DNA from: Megaera sp965229545
GTDB taxonomy: Bacteria; Pseudomonadota; Alphaproteobacteria; Rickettsiales; Rickettsiaceae
Direction: 5' to 3'
Assembly (NCBI GenBank): GCA_965229545.1
Contig: OZ245887.1
Location: 1,488,001 to 1,552,000, forward strand
DNA: 64,000 bases
The position numbers were made by a program, and so were the translations under genes. Under the pieces are notes generated by a model. That model had not been told where the DNA came from and made no database searches. It saw only the letters and a list, made by a program, of their open reading frames with translations. Of the stretch, positions 8,564 to 17,819 are shown piece after piece. Every line of letters begins with the position of its first letter. The first letter of the stretch is position 1.

Positions 8564-8915
8564 ATATTGAACCTAACTTCTTAATTTATTAACATAAAAA
8601 CAATAACTTACCTATTTACCATCCCTCTTCCAAAACAAATATATATATAAAAGCCAGTTTCGTCCTTTATAAAAGGTTATTAAAGTAAAGTTTAAAATTG
8701 GGATTTGACATTAACTAATTCAGTCTAACGTATAATATATGAGATTTCAGGGTGCATCAATGCTAAATAACATTTTTATAAATAATTTTTATAGATAATT
8801 TTAACTTATTAATTATATTAAACTAGCAATATTGGAAAGCTATATTTTATAAAAACTAGACAAATAAAGGCTTTCTCGATACTATCTAATCCAACTATCT
8901 ATATATTAAATCTCT
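8564..8915. other. divergent intergenic region between ftsZ and SURF1
   Basis: This 352-base AT-rich spacer separates two outward-facing genes and should hold promoters for both. I see no open frame of note, no RNA gene and no repeat, apart from the short ATATATATATA run near 8640. One candidate promoter is listed separately. Confidence 0.6.
8705..8736 (+). promoter_or_regulatory. possible sigma70-type promoter upstream of SURF1
   Basis: TTGACA (8705-8710) and TATAAT (8731-8736) both match the consensus exactly, but the spacer is 20 bases, longer than the usual 16-18. The SURF1 start lies 180 bases downstream. This is weak evidence, based on the two hexamers only. Confidence 0.3.
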
Positions 8916-9626
8916 ATGAAAAGTTTTTTTATCTTTAACCAAAAATTCGAAACAGTACCTTTTCTGATTGTGTCCTTATGCGTATTAGCATTAATTGGAC
9001 TGGGAAATTGGCAGCTAAAACGGCTTAAAGAAAAAGAAAATTTTATTTCCAAAATTGAGCTTAATATAAAAAGTCCTCCTATTGAAATGGTTAATCTTCA
9101 AACTGTACCAGAACTTTATGCTAAAATAGAAGTGCAAGGCCATTTTTTAGATGGTGAAAATATATTTTTATATGGTAGAAGATCAGCCTATCCGGAAAAA
9201 GATGGATATTATCTTTTATCACCGTTTAAGGATAAGTTAGGTAATATTTATTTAGTATCAAGGGCGTGGGTACCGCAAAGTGCTAAAGGGAATATTAGTT
9301 CTTTTAAATCAAAGAGTGAAGAAACAATTACGGCCTTTGTTATGCCTGGAGAGGAAAAGAGAATTTTTATACCAGATAATGATAAAAAAAACAATATATG
9401 GTTTACCCTGGATTTGCAGGAGACTAGTCAAAAATTAGGAGTTACTAAAAAAGATTTTTATTTAATGCAGGTAAATAGTACGGACCTACCAGATGGGTCT
9501 TTTTCTTTGACCTCCACTTATCTAAATGTAATTAGGAATGATCACCTAGAATATGCAATCACCTGGTATAGCTTAGCAGGATTCCTATGCATAATTTACT
9601 TTCTGTATAATAAAAAGCAAAACTAA
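8916..9626 (+). CDS. SURF1-family cytochrome oxidase assembly protein
   Basis: This 236-residue inner-membrane protein is of the SURF1/Shy1 family, which helps assemble haem-containing cytochrome c oxidase subunit I. One membrane segment lies at residues 16-31, followed by LGNWQLKRLKEK, typical of the family. A large periplasmic domain contains VSRAWVP, and a second membrane segment runs from about 213 to 231. Its 3' end overlaps the convergent ribonuclease J gene by 4 bases. Other oxidase assembly and subunit genes (cox11, coxC) follow within 5 kb. Confidence 0.9.
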   Translation: MKSFFIFNQKFETVPFLIVSLCVLALIGLGNWQLKRLKEKENFISKIELNIKSPPIEMVNLQTVPELYAKIEVQGHFLDGENIFLYGRRSAYPEKDGYYLLSPFKDKLGNIYLVSRAWVPQSAKGNISSFKSKSEETITAFVMPGEEKRIFIPDNDKKNNIWFTLDLQETSQKLGVTKKDFYLMQVNSTDLPDGSFSLTSTYLNVIRNDHLEYAITWYSLAGFLCIIYFLYNKKQN

Positions 9627-11299
9627 TTAACTTCACCGATATTGACTATAATCATCGGTGATTTATTAATCTCATGTTTTAATATCCGCCTAATCGCTGA
9701 CTTAGCACATTCCTGTATTTCGTCGATTAATAATCTCCCCTTAGATTGGTTTCTTTGTTTATGCAATGTTTCTACCACTTCATGGGTAATAGAATTTAGA
9801 AAATCTTCGTCTTCTTTTGGGTCAAGGAGACCAGGCATTACTATTAAAGGTTTGGTTACAAGTTCTGCTTTTCCATTTACTATTATTGATGCCACTACAA
9901 TACCCGAATCACGCATTTTGCGTCGCATTCTAAAAATTGGGGAAGAATCGGGAAGTAAATAATCTCCGTCAACTGCCAAATATCCATTTTCTACAATATC
10001 TATTATTTTAGGGTCTTTTTCGTCAAGTAAAACAACGCTACCGTTTTCCACTTCAACTGTTTTCTTTATTCCGCTAGCTTTGGCTAATTTTACATGTTCA
10101 TGGATGTGAACAGGCTCGCCATGTACCGGGATGCAAATTTTAGGCTTAATTAACTCATACATTTTCTTTAATTCTTCAATTGCCGGATGTCCTGATACGT
10201 GAACAAAGTGATCTCTTTCTGTAATTACCTCAACTCCCATTTTGACAAAAGTGTTGAACATTCTGAAAATCTTTTTGTCGTTGCCGGGAATAATTTTTGA
10301 GGAAAATATAACCGTATCTTTTGGAGCTAATTTTATCGAGGGATGAACTCTATTAGCCATTTTAGCAGTTGCTGCCATTGGTTCACCCTGGCAACCGGTT
10401 GCTATAATTAGCAGTTCTTCTCTTTTATAATTTCCTATGGACCTTTCATCTATTAAAGGTGCAATATCATTTAAGTATCCGCTCTCTTGAGCAGCAGCGA
10501 GCATTCTATGCAAACTTCTTCCAGTAAGAGCAATTTTTCTTCCAGCTTTTTGACCTGCGTGAATTAAAGTATCTAATCTTGCAAGGTTAGAAGCAAAAGT
10601 TGTAACTACTACCATTTTCGGACAACCGGCAATAATATCTATCAGGCTTTTTCTAACATCTCCTTCTGAACCTGAGTTACCTGCATTGAAAACGTTAGTC
10701 GAATCACAGACCAAAGCTAGAACACCTTCATCTCCACATTTTTTTAATATATCAAAATCTGATAGCTTACCTACTACAGGATCTGGATCAAATTTCCAAT
10801 CCCCAGTGTGCATAATATTGCCAGCACCAGTCCTGATCATTAATGCTTGCATTTCGGGAGCTGAATGGGTTAAAGGTACCATTTCGACTGAAAAAGGTCC
10901 TAAGTCAAATCTATCTCCGGCTTTTACCTCATGTATTTTAATATCATGGGCAAAAGCATATTCTGATATTTTTGTTTTTAAAAAGTTTTTGGTAAACTTA
11001 GTTGTATATATTGGACATTCCAGGGTATTCCATAAATATTGTATCGCTCCAAGATGATCTTCGTGTGCATGGGTAAGAACCAAGCCAAGTAGGTCTTTTT
11101 TATGCTTTTCAATAAATTTTAAATCTGCTACTACCATATCTACACCTGGTAGATACTCATCCGCAAAACCGCTACCACAATCTACCATTATCCATTTTCC
11201 TTGGAAATGATATAAGTTAACATTAATGCCTATTTCATTTGCTCCGCCGAGTGGAACAAATAATAGTTTATCTTTATAAGTTTTTGGGTTGAATGACAT
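9623..11299 (-). CDS. rnj: ribonuclease J
   Basis: This metallo-beta-lactamase-fold ribonuclease has endonuclease and 5' exonuclease activity in RNA decay and rRNA maturation. The zinc-binding motif HAHEDH is at residues 77-82. The beta-CASP motifs follow, including the later HVSGH and PVHGEPVH, and there is a short C-terminal domain. At 558 residues it has the normal length for alphaproteobacterial RNase J. It is convergent with the SURF1 gene and divergent from the PAP2 gene, 53 bases away. Confidence 0.93.
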   Translation of the reverse strand: MSFNPKTYKDKLLFVPLGGANEIGINVNLYHFQGKWIMVDCGSGFADEYLPGVDMVVADLKFIEKHKKDLLGLVLTHAHEDHLGAIQYLWNTLECPIYTTKFTKNFLKTKISEYAFAHDIKIHEVKAGDRFDLGPFSVEMVPLTHSAPEMQALMIRTGAGNIMHTGDWKFDPDPVVGKLSDFDILKKCGDEGVLALVCDSTNVFNAGNSGSEGDVRKSLIDIIAGCPKMVVVTTFASNLARLDTLIHAGQKAGRKIALTGRSLHRMLAAAQESGYLNDIAPLIDERSIGNYKREELLIIATGCQGEPMAATAKMANRVHPSIKLAPKDTVIFSSKIIPGNDKKIFRMFNTFVKMGVEVITERDHFVHVSGHPAIEELKKMYELIKPKICIPVHGEPVHIHEHVKLAKASGIKKTVEVENGSVVLLDEKDPKIIDIVENGYLAVDGDYLLPDSSPIFRMRRKMRDSGIVVASIIVNGKAELVTKPLIVMPGLLDPKEDEDFLNSITHEVVETLHKQRNQSKGRLLIDEIQECAKSAIRRILKHEINKSPMIIVNIGEVN

Positions 11300-11352
11300 T
11301 TATTTTTCTATATTATTGTGTTTTTCTGTGTTAATTATATAAACTATTAATA

Positions 11353-12042
11353 ATGTTTAGTCTACGGATAAATAATTACCTTGTTAATATAAGCCTAATA
11401 ATTACTGCTTTTCTTACGCTTTTACTCATAGTCTTTCCTGAGGTAGATATTTCTTTTTCTCGGCTCTTTTTTTCTCAAGAGAATGGGTTTATATATCAGA
11501 AAAACTTTCTAGTTTACCAGCTTTACGCGCTATTACCCTTGCTGACTAAATTGTTTATTTTAGCTTGTCTGCTGTATCTGGTATACATTGCAATTAAATA
11601 TAGGTCTTATAAAAAAATTCTGAGATCCGGTGTATTTTTTCTGGTTATTGCTGCTGCAATTTCTCCAGGTTTGATGGTAAATGAAGTTTTTAAAGAAAAT
11701 TTTGGTAGGGCAAGGCCACGTCATATACAGGAGTTTAAAGGGGAAAAAGAATTTACTGGGGCATTTAAAATGAGCGACCAGTGTGAACGTAATTGCTCTT
11801 TTTCTTCAGGTCATGCTGCTATGGGATATTTTTTAACTGCAATTGCTTATACTACAAATTTACTGTACTTTAATAGAATTTATCTTACCGGAATTGTTTT
11901 TGGTAGTTTAGTGGGACTCTCAAGAATTGTAATGGGAGGGCATTTTTTAAGCGATGTATTGGCTTCGGCTTTTGTAGTACTGTTTCTCGATCATGTAATA
12001 TTTATTTTATGGCAAATGCTAATCAAAAGTTTGAAAAAATAG
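11353..12042 (+). CDS. PAP2-family membrane phosphatase (lipid phosphatase type)
   Basis: This integral membrane phosphatase has the three PAP2 motifs: KENFGRARP (residues 114-122, the K-x6-R-P signature), FSSGH (150-154) and SRIVMGGHFLSD (S-R-x5-H-x3-D). About six hydrophobic segments surround them. Family members remove phosphate from lipids such as undecaprenyl diphosphate, phosphatidic acid or lipid A; the substrate cannot be told from sequence. The gene overlaps the next one, nadK, by 34 bases, so the two are probably co-transcribed. Confidence 0.87.
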   Translation: MFSLRINNYLVNISLIITAFLTLLLIVFPEVDISFSRLFFSQENGFIYQKNFLVYQLYALLPLLTKLFILACLLYLVYIAIKYRSYKKILRSGVFFLVIAAAISPGLMVNEVFKENFGRARPRHIQEFKGEKEFTGAFKMSDQCERNCSFSSGHAAMGYFLTAIAYTTNLLYFNRIYLTGIVFGSLVGLSRIVMGGHFLSDVLASAFVVLFLDHVIFILWQMLIKSLKK

Positions 12043-12791
12043 CAATTATTCATCAATATACATCAGAGTCAGTGCAAATAGCTGAACAATTGCAAAAATA
12101 TTTTTCACCTGTGAATCCAGAAAACTCTGATTTAATAATAGTAATCGGTGGAGATGGAAGCCTTTTACATGCTTTGCATAATTATATGGATTTAAATATA
12201 CCATTCTATGGTATTAATTCAGGTAGTGTCGGGTTTTTAATGAATAATTTTCATATCGAGAATTTTTTTGCCAATATTCAGCAAGCAAAATCTACTAACT
12301 TATATCCTTTAAAAATGGGGGCAATTAATACCAAAGGCCAAGAATTTCAAGCTTTAGCGCTTAATGAAGTCTCAATTTTTAGGCAGACTAATCAGGCAGC
12401 AAAATTTCGGATCAAAGTTGATGATATTGAAAGAATTGAAGAATTAATAGCAGATGGAGCTTTGGTTTCTACGCCAGCGGGCAGTAGTGCCTATAACCTT
12501 TCTGCTGGAGGTACTATAGTTCCTTTAGGAGCGAATGTTTTATGTTTGACGCCAATTTCTCCTTTTAGACCTCGGCGCTGGCACGGAGCGATATTACCAG
12601 CAGAGGTTGTCATAGAATTCGAGATTTTTGAGAGCGATAAGAGGCCGGTAAGTGCGGTGGCAGATTTTAATGAATTTACTCATGTTGAAAGGATAATAAT
12701 TAGATCATCCAAAGATAAAGCCATCAAGCTTTTATTCGATCAGAATCATACTTTTGAAGATAGAGTAATAAAAGAACAATTCAGTTATTGA
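12009..12791 (+). CDS. nadK: NAD kinase
   Basis: It phosphorylates NAD to NADP in the cytoplasm. The ATP-binding GGDG is at residues 47-50, followed by YGINSGSVGFL and the conserved LNEVSI and ADGALVSTPAGSSAY motifs that bind NAD. Length is 260 residues. The ATG at 12009 lies inside the upstream PAP2 gene; no later in-frame ATG precedes the conserved core, so the overlap is probably real. The cox11 gene begins 6 bases after its stop. Confidence 0.95.
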   Translation: MANANQKFEKIAIIHQYTSESVQIAEQLQKYFSPVNPENSDLIIVIGGDGSLLHALHNYMDLNIPFYGINSGSVGFLMNNFHIENFFANIQQAKSTNLYPLKMGAINTKGQEFQALALNEVSIFRQTNQAAKFRIKVDDIERIEELIADGALVSTPAGSSAYNLSAGGTIVPLGANVLCLTPISPFRPRRWHGAILPAEVVIEFEIFESDKRPVSAVADFNEFTHVERIIIRSSKDKAIKLLFDQNHTFEDRVIKEQFSY

Positions 12792-12797
12792 TCTATC

Positions 12798-13328
12798 ATG
12801 CGGAAACAAAATATAAAACTAGCTTTATCCATAGTGTTATTGCTGATTAGTATGTTAATTCTCTCTTTTGCTTCTGTTCCTATATATAGTTTATTTTGTA
12901 AAGCAACAGGATTTGGCGGTACTGTTACACGCCAGGAATCATTTCTAAAGCAGCAAAAAGGTACCAGGAAAATTATAGTAGAATTTGATGCTAATGTTGA
13001 TAAGGAGCTTCCTTGGAGATTTGTTTCCAAACATCGACGGGCAGAAGTAACTACGGGAGAAACCGCTTTGATTTTTTATGAATCGGAAAATTTGAGTAAA
13101 AATGATATCATAGGCACTTCTGTATATAATGTAACGCCTGACAAGGCCGGAAAATATTTTGTTAAAGTACATTGTTTCTGTTTTGAGGAACAGTTATTAA
13201 AAGCCGGACAGAAAATACTTATGCCAGTTTCGTTTTTTATTAGCGCCGATTTGGATCAAGACCCAGATATGGAAGATGTGGACAGGATCACCTTATCTTA
13301 TAGTTTTTTTAAGGTTAGGGATTTATAA
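12798..13328 (+). CDS. ctaG: cytochrome c oxidase assembly protein CtaG/Cox11
   Basis: This copper chaperone, anchored in the inner membrane, helps insert the CuB centre into cytochrome oxidase subunit I. One N-terminal membrane helix (about residues 8-28) is followed by VPIYSLFCKATGFGG. The copper-binding CFCF motif has Cys126 and Cys128, and the domain is an immunoglobulin-like fold. Length is 176 residues. It lies between nadK and oxidase subunit III, in line with the oxidase assembly role of the cluster. Confidence 0.94.
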   Translation: MRKQNIKLALSIVLLLISMLILSFASVPIYSLFCKATGFGGTVTRQESFLKQQKGTRKIIVEFDANVDKELPWRFVSKHRRAEVTTGETALIFYESENLSKNDIIGTSVYNVTPDKAGKYFVKVHCFCFEEQLLKAGQKILMPVSFFISADLDQDPDMEDVDRITLSYSFFKVRDL

Positions 13329-13437
13329 AAGAAGAATTTTCTAGACATAATAAGATAGCGGGATAATATAATACGCATGGTTATCGAATTGTGTAATTCG
13401 TTGAATCTGTTGATAATTTAGAAGGTTCGAGTAGAAA

Positions 13438-14256
13438 ATGTCGGCAAAACAACAACAACCTTTTCATTTGGTAGAGCTAAGTCCTTGGCCTATTTTGACT
13501 TCTTTTTCTCTTTTATCTGTTACGCTTGGAGCTGTATTTTTAATGCACGGTCATTCTATGGCTGAGTATTTCAGTATTTTTGGTGGAGGAGCAGTTATTT
13601 TTTGTTCTTACCGCTGGTGGAGAGATATTATAAGAGAAGGTAGGATAGGGCATCACCATACAGAAAAAGTAAGGATGGGGTTAAGAATAGGCATGGCCCT
13701 TTTTATACTTTCAGAAGCTATGTTTTTTTTCGGATTCTTCTTTTCCTTTTTTTTAGCGCGTTTTTTTCCAGCTGGAATATTAGAGGGATTATGGGTAATC
13801 GGGGAAGGGGTATGGCCTCCAAAAGGGATACAAACTTTTGATCCTTGGGATATCCCATTTATGAATACCCTTATTTTATTGCTTTCTGGTACTACCGTTA
13901 CTTGGGCTCACTATGCTATTGGCCAGAACCATCAGCACGGCTCAGTAACGGCTTTGGGTATTACCGTATTGCTTGGAATTGCTTTTACGGCTTTCCAAGC
14001 TTATGAATATCACCATGCTGCATTTAAGTTAACGGACGGTATATATGCAGCCAATTTTTACTTAGCTACTGGTTTTCATGGTTTGCACGTAATAATCGGT
14101 ACTATATTTTTAGCAGTATGTTATTTTAGGGCAAAAAACGGGCATTTTATCAGGGGAAATGGGCATTTGGGGTTTGAATTTGCGGCTTGGTACTGGCATT
14201 TTGTTGACGTAGTATGGCTGTTTCTATTTGTATTTGTCTATGTACTCGGTAGATGA
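13438..14256 (+). CDS. ctaE: cytochrome c oxidase subunit III
   Basis: This 272-residue protein has seven membrane helices and is subunit III of the aa3-type terminal oxidase. Recognisable family sequences include HPFHLVELSPWP-like HLVELSPWP near the start, WWRDIIREG, SEAMFFFGFFFSFF, FHGLHVIIGT and the C-terminal AWYWHFVDVVWLFLF. The gene starts 109 bases after cox11. The subunit I and II genes are not in this window. Confidence 0.96.
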   Translation: MSAKQQQPFHLVELSPWPILTSFSLLSVTLGAVFLMHGHSMAEYFSIFGGGAVIFCSYRWWRDIIREGRIGHHHTEKVRMGLRIGMALFILSEAMFFFGFFFSFFLARFFPAGILEGLWVIGEGVWPPKGIQTFDPWDIPFMNTLILLLSGTTVTWAHYAIGQNHQHGSVTALGITVLLGIAFTAFQAYEYHHAAFKLTDGIYAANFYLATGFHGLHVIIGTIFLAVCYFRAKNGHFIRGNGHLGFEFAAWYWHFVDVVWLFLFVFVYVLGR

Positions 14257-14336
14257 TACATTATCCACTATTTTCCGACCTTATGAGAATACTGATTGTT
14301 TTCTTAGGAAGAAGTTTTCTATAAACTCTTAGCCGT

Positions 14337-15077
14337 TTATATTGTCCTTAACGCATGAAAAATAATTGATGCAGCATTAGAGGCATTGAGGCTCTCTACT
14401 TTGCTTGAAATAGGTATTTTAATTAAAAAATCACATGATTCGTTTGTTAAGCGCCTCATTCCTTTTGCTTCTGAGCCAATTATAATCGCTATTTTGCCTA
14501 CTTCTTTTAAGGAGTTCAAATTGTTATCTTTGCCTTCTAAATCAAGACCTACTATCCAGAACCCTTTTCTTTTTAAGGTTTCAATAACGGTTTTGATATT
14601 TGCAACTTTTGCTACCTGTACTAATTCAAGACAGCCGGAAGCTGCTTTTGCAATAGTGGCGCTTTCTGCAGGAGAATTGTGGGCAGGAAGAATTAATTTT
14701 GTGATGCCAAATGCAGCGGCGCTTCTAATTATTGCTCCAATGTTTTGAGGATCTGTTATTTGATCAAGGATAACTATTCTGTCAATATTTTCGCAAAAAC
14801 TCATTTGGCTTAAGTTACTAAAAAATATTGGATGAATATAAGCGATTATTCCTTGATGAGGCTGGCCATATCCAATTTTTTTATTGATAAAATCTGCTGA
14901 GACTATTTCAACGTTAGAACGATTAATTTTGTTTTTAAGTTCCAGAAAAGTTTTCTCTAAGCAGTAGACTTTTTCAATATGCCTGTTTTTGTTGTTGATT
15001 GCAGCAAGTACAGCATGTTTTCCATACATGTAGTATAAACCAGCGTTATTATAGGTTGATTTCCTGCTGCTTCCCAT
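14337..15077 (-). CDS. rlmB: TrmH-family rRNA 2'-O-methyltransferase (RlmB type)
   Basis: This SpoU/TrmH (SPOUT) methyltransferase probably methylates the 2'-O of a guanosine in 23S rRNA. A substrate-binding N-terminal domain (YGKHAVLAAI) is followed by the three family motifs: DPQNIGAIIRSA, IGSEAKGMRRL and SKVESLNASNAA. At 246 residues it has the length of RlmB. It is convergent with ctaE and divergent from the tRNA-tuf operon. Assignment to RlmB rather than another TrmH paralogue is from overall similarity. Confidence 0.85.
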   Translation of the reverse strand: MGSSRKSTYNNAGLYYMYGKHAVLAAINNKNRHIEKVYCLEKTFLELKNKINRSNVEIVSADFINKKIGYGQPHQGIIAYIHPIFFSNLSQMSFCENIDRIVILDQITDPQNIGAIIRSAAAFGITKLILPAHNSPAESATIAKAASGCLELVQVAKVANIKTVIETLKRKGFWIVGLDLEGKDNNLNSLKEVGKIAIIIGSEAKGMRRLTNESCDFLIKIPISSKVESLNASNAASIIFHALRTI

Positions 15078-15108
15078 GTTTAAAAGATTCTTTTATTTAA
15101 AAATGTTC

Positions 15109-15137
15109 TTGACACAAAATACTATTTATTATAGAAA
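15109..15137 (+). promoter_or_regulatory. candidate promoter for the tRNA-Tyr / tRNA-Gly / tuf operon
   Basis: TTGACA (15109-15114) is followed after 17 bases by TAGAAA (15132-15137). This is the best sigma70-like pair in the space between the divergent rlmB gene and tRNA-Tyr, and it leaves a leader of about 125 bases. Confidence 0.4.
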
Positions 15138-15268
15138 CTATCAACCAAAAGATTTAGATTTAGGTTGCCTAAATAAGTGGCCTCAAAATCAGAAATTATT
15201 AAGTAAAGAGTAAATTAATTGCTTGCGTTTAGCTTAGAGATGATCTATTTTGCTGTAAGCGTTATAAT

Positions 15269-15354
15269 GGAGGGGTGGCCGAGCGGTCAAAGGCAGCAGA
15301 CTGTAAATCTGCCCGCGTGTGCGTTCGAAGGTTCGAATCCTTCTCCCTCCACCA
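15269..15354 (+). tRNA. tRNA-Tyr (GTA)
   Basis: The 7-bp acceptor stem GGAGGGG/TCCCTCC, the D-arm GGCCGAGCGG, anticodon GTA in CTGTAAA, a long variable arm as in class II tRNAs, the T-arm GGTTCGAATCC and an encoded CCA end are all visible. It is the first of two tRNAs immediately upstream of tuf. Confidence 0.96.
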
Positions 15355-15394
15355 TATAATCTACTTTTTGTAGGTTGATTGGAGAAAGTGCGCG

Positions 15395-15469
<75 letters not shown>

Positions 15470-15549
15470 TTTATTCGGATGATGTGGTTAAAAAGTGTAA
15501 TTAAATTATTTGATGTTGATTTGTAATAAACTTTCAGGAGATTAAGGTT

Positions 15550-16728
15550 ATGGCTAAACAAAAATTTGAAAGGAATAAACCGCACTGTAATATTGGTACC
15601 ATCGGGCACGTTGACCATGGAAAAACCTCTCTAACAGCTGCAATTACCAAAGTTCTTGCTAAAAAAGGTCAAGCGCAAGAAAAAAAATATGATGATATTG
15701 ATGGGGCTCCGGAAGAAAGAGAAAGAGGTATTACAATTTCTACTGCCCACGTTGAATATGAAACAGATAAAAGGCATTATGCGCACGTAGATTGTCCTGG
15801 TCACGCTGACTACGTTAAGAACATGATTACTGGTGCAGCGCAAATGGACGGCGCAATTCTCGTTGTTTCTGCTGCTGATGGTCCTATGCCTCAAACCAGA
15901 GAGCATATTCTACTTGCTTATCAAGTTGGTGTTCCTTCTCTTGTTGTCTTTTTAAATAAAGTTGACATGGTAGACGATCCAGAACTGCTTGAGCTCGTGG
16001 AGATGGAAATAAGAGAACTTCTTACAGCTTATAAGTACCCAGGGGATGAAATACCGATAATAAAAGGTTCTGCCCTTCAAGTTCTAGAAGGTGGGGATTC
16101 TAAGTGTATAGATGAGTTAATGGAGGCAGTTGATTCATACATCCCTCAACCTGCTCGTGATATTGATAAGCCTTTCCTAATGCCAATTGAAGATGTATTC
16201 TCAATTTCTGGTCGTGGTACTGTTGTAACTGGTAGAGTTGAGAAAGGTGTTGTTAAAGTCGGTGATGAGATAGAGATAGTTGGAATTAAAGCTACTGAAA
16301 AAACCACTTGTACTGGTGTTGAGATGTTTAGAAAGCTTCTTGATTCTGGTCAAGCTGGAGATAACGTGGGAGTTCTTCTTCGCGGTACAAAAAGAGAGGA
16401 TGTAGTAAGAGGACAGGTGCTTGCTAAACCTGGTTCAATTACTCCGCATACTGAATTTGAAGCGGAAATATATGTTCTAGCAAAAGAAGAAGGTGGTCGT
16501 CATACTCCATTCTTTAAAAATTATCGTCCTCAGTTCTATTTTAGAACTACTGACGTTACTGGTGAAATCGAGTTACCTGCTGGTAAGGAAATGGTTATGC
16601 CTAGTGATAATACAAAAATTATCGTTAAGTTGATAGCTCCAGTTGCTATGGACGAAGGTTTGCGTTTTGCTATCCGTGAAGGCGGGAGAACGGTTGGTGC
16701 AGGTGTTGTATCAAAAATAATTAAATAA
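15550..16728 (+). CDS. tuf: elongation factor Tu
   Basis: This GTPase delivers aminoacyl-tRNA to the ribosome. The G1 motif GHVDHGKT is at residues 19-26, G3 DCPGH at 81-85 and G4 NKVD at 136-139; domains II and III follow intact. Length is 392 residues, normal. It follows two tRNA genes and precedes the ribosomal protein block, from which it is separated by a strong terminator. No second tuf lies in the window. Confidence 0.98.
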   Translation: MAKQKFERNKPHCNIGTIGHVDHGKTSLTAAITKVLAKKGQAQEKKYDDIDGAPEERERGITISTAHVEYETDKRHYAHVDCPGHADYVKNMITGAAQMDGAILVVSAADGPMPQTREHILLAYQVGVPSLVVFLNKVDMVDDPELLELVEMEIRELLTAYKYPGDEIPIIKGSALQVLEGGDSKCIDELMEAVDSYIPQPARDIDKPFLMPIEDVFSISGRGTVVTGRVEKGVVKVGDEIEIVGIKATEKTTCTGVEMFRKLLDSGQAGDNVGVLLRGTKREDVVRGQVLAKPGSITPHTEFEAEIYVLAKEEGGRHTPFFKNYRPQFYFRTTDVTGEIELPAGKEMVMPSDNTKIIVKLIAPVAMDEGLRFAIREGGRTVGAGVVSKIIK

Positions 16729-16740
16729 GTTTGTTTTAAG

Positions 16741-16775
16741 CCCAGTTTAAAGTTCATTTAAGCTGGGTTTTAGTT
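16741..16775 (+). terminator. Rho-independent terminator after tuf
   Basis: CCCAGTTTAAA and TTTAAGCTGGG form an 11-bp stem with one G-U pair and a short loop, followed by TTTTAGTT. It lies 12 bases after the tuf stop, so tuf and the ribosomal block starting at 16827 are probably separate transcription units. Confidence 0.8.
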
Positions 16776-16826
16776 ATTAGTTTAGCTCGTTGAGTTTTTG
16801 CTGGCTGTTTTAAATATAGGTTAATA

Positions 16827-17144
16827 ATGAATAATCAAAAGATAAAAATTAGACTAAAATCGTTTGATCACCGATCCCTAGAGCATGCAACTAGAGAAAT
16901 CGTTAGTGCTGTAAAAAGAACGGGTGCAGATGTTAGTGGTCCGATTCCTCTCCCAAGATCAATTACAAGATTTACTGTTAATAGGTCTCCGCATATTGAT
17001 AAAAAATCACGGGAACAATTTGAAATTAGGACTCAGAAAAGGCTTGTGATTATTAATTATCCTACACCTCAAACTGTTGAAGCTTTAAGAAAAGTGGACC
17101 TGCCAGCTGGTATTGATGTTGAAATAAAATTGGTAGGGGTTTAA
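16827..17144 (+). CDS. rpsJ: 30S ribosomal protein S10
   Basis: This is the first gene of the S10-type ribosomal block. The protein has 105 residues, with the conserved IKIRLKSFDHRSLE start and GPIPLPRSITRFTVNRSPHI. It sits in the head of the 30S subunit and also acts as NusE in antitermination. The rplC start follows 2 bases after its stop. There is 98 bases of spacer upstream for a promoter. Confidence 0.97.
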   Translation: MNNQKIKIRLKSFDHRSLEHATREIVSAVKRTGADVSGPIPLPRSITRFTVNRSPHIDKKSREQFEIRTQKRLVIINYPTPQTVEALRKVDLPAGIDVEIKLVGV

Positions 17145-17146
17145 AG

Positions 17147-17791
17147 ATGAGAACAGGGTTGATCGTAAAAAAACTGGGCATGAGCTCAAAATTTACTTCA
17201 GATGGTAAAAGGTTAACATTAACCTTCCTACATATTGATAATTGCCAAGTGGTAGGACAGAAAACTGTTGATAGAGACGGTTATAACGCAGTTGTAGTGG
17301 GAGCGGTATTGAAGAAGCCTTATAAGGTTTCTAAATCAATGAAACAAGTATTTGCTAATGCTAAGGTAGAACCAAAAGCCAAGTTAAAAGAGTTTAGGGT
17401 TTCTGAAAAGCACATGCTTGATGTTGGTCTCGAGCTTAAACCTAATCATTTTGAAGTAGGTCAGTTTGTAGACGTCTCTGGTACGTCAATCGGAAAAGGT
17501 TTTGCCGGGGTTATGAAAAGGCATAATTTTCGTGGGTTAGAAGCTTCTCACGGCGTTTCGATTTCCCACCGTTCTCATGGTTCTACAGGCCAATGTCAAG
17601 ATCCTGGTAAGGTTTTTAAGGGTAAAAAAATGGCCGGTCACTTAGGTGATGTTAGAGTTACTATGCAGAACCTAAAGGTAGTAGATCTGGATATTGAGAA
17701 AGGTTTACTGATTGTAAGTGGTAATGTACCTGGCGCTAAGGGCAGTTATATATATGTGAAAGATGCGGTTAAAAAGTCAGCGTCGAATTGA
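17147..17791 (+). CDS. rplC: 50S ribosomal protein L3
   Basis: The 214-residue protein has the conserved loop GLEASHGVSISHRSHGSTGQ, with the Gln that is N5-methylated by PrmB in many bacteria, and KMAGHLGDVRVT near the peptidyl transferase centre. It is an early 50S assembly protein. Order rpsJ-rplC-rplD is standard. Confidence 0.97.
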   Translation: MRTGLIVKKLGMSSKFTSDGKRLTLTFLHIDNCQVVGQKTVDRDGYNAVVVGAVLKKPYKVSKSMKQVFANAKVEPKAKLKEFRVSEKHMLDVGLELKPNHFEVGQFVDVSGTSIGKGFAGVMKRHNFRGLEASHGVSISHRSHGSTGQCQDPGKVFKGKKMAGHLGDVRVTMQNLKVVDLDIEKGLLIVSGNVPGAKGSYIYVKDAVKKSASN

Positions 17792-17819
17792 TATAGAAGG
17801 TTAATTAGGTAAGATTTGT

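Noticed and set aside
15263..15268. TATAAT directly before tRNA-Tyr, as a promoter
   Set aside because: It ends one base before the mature tRNA, leaving no room for the start site and leader; the pair at 15109-15137 is better.
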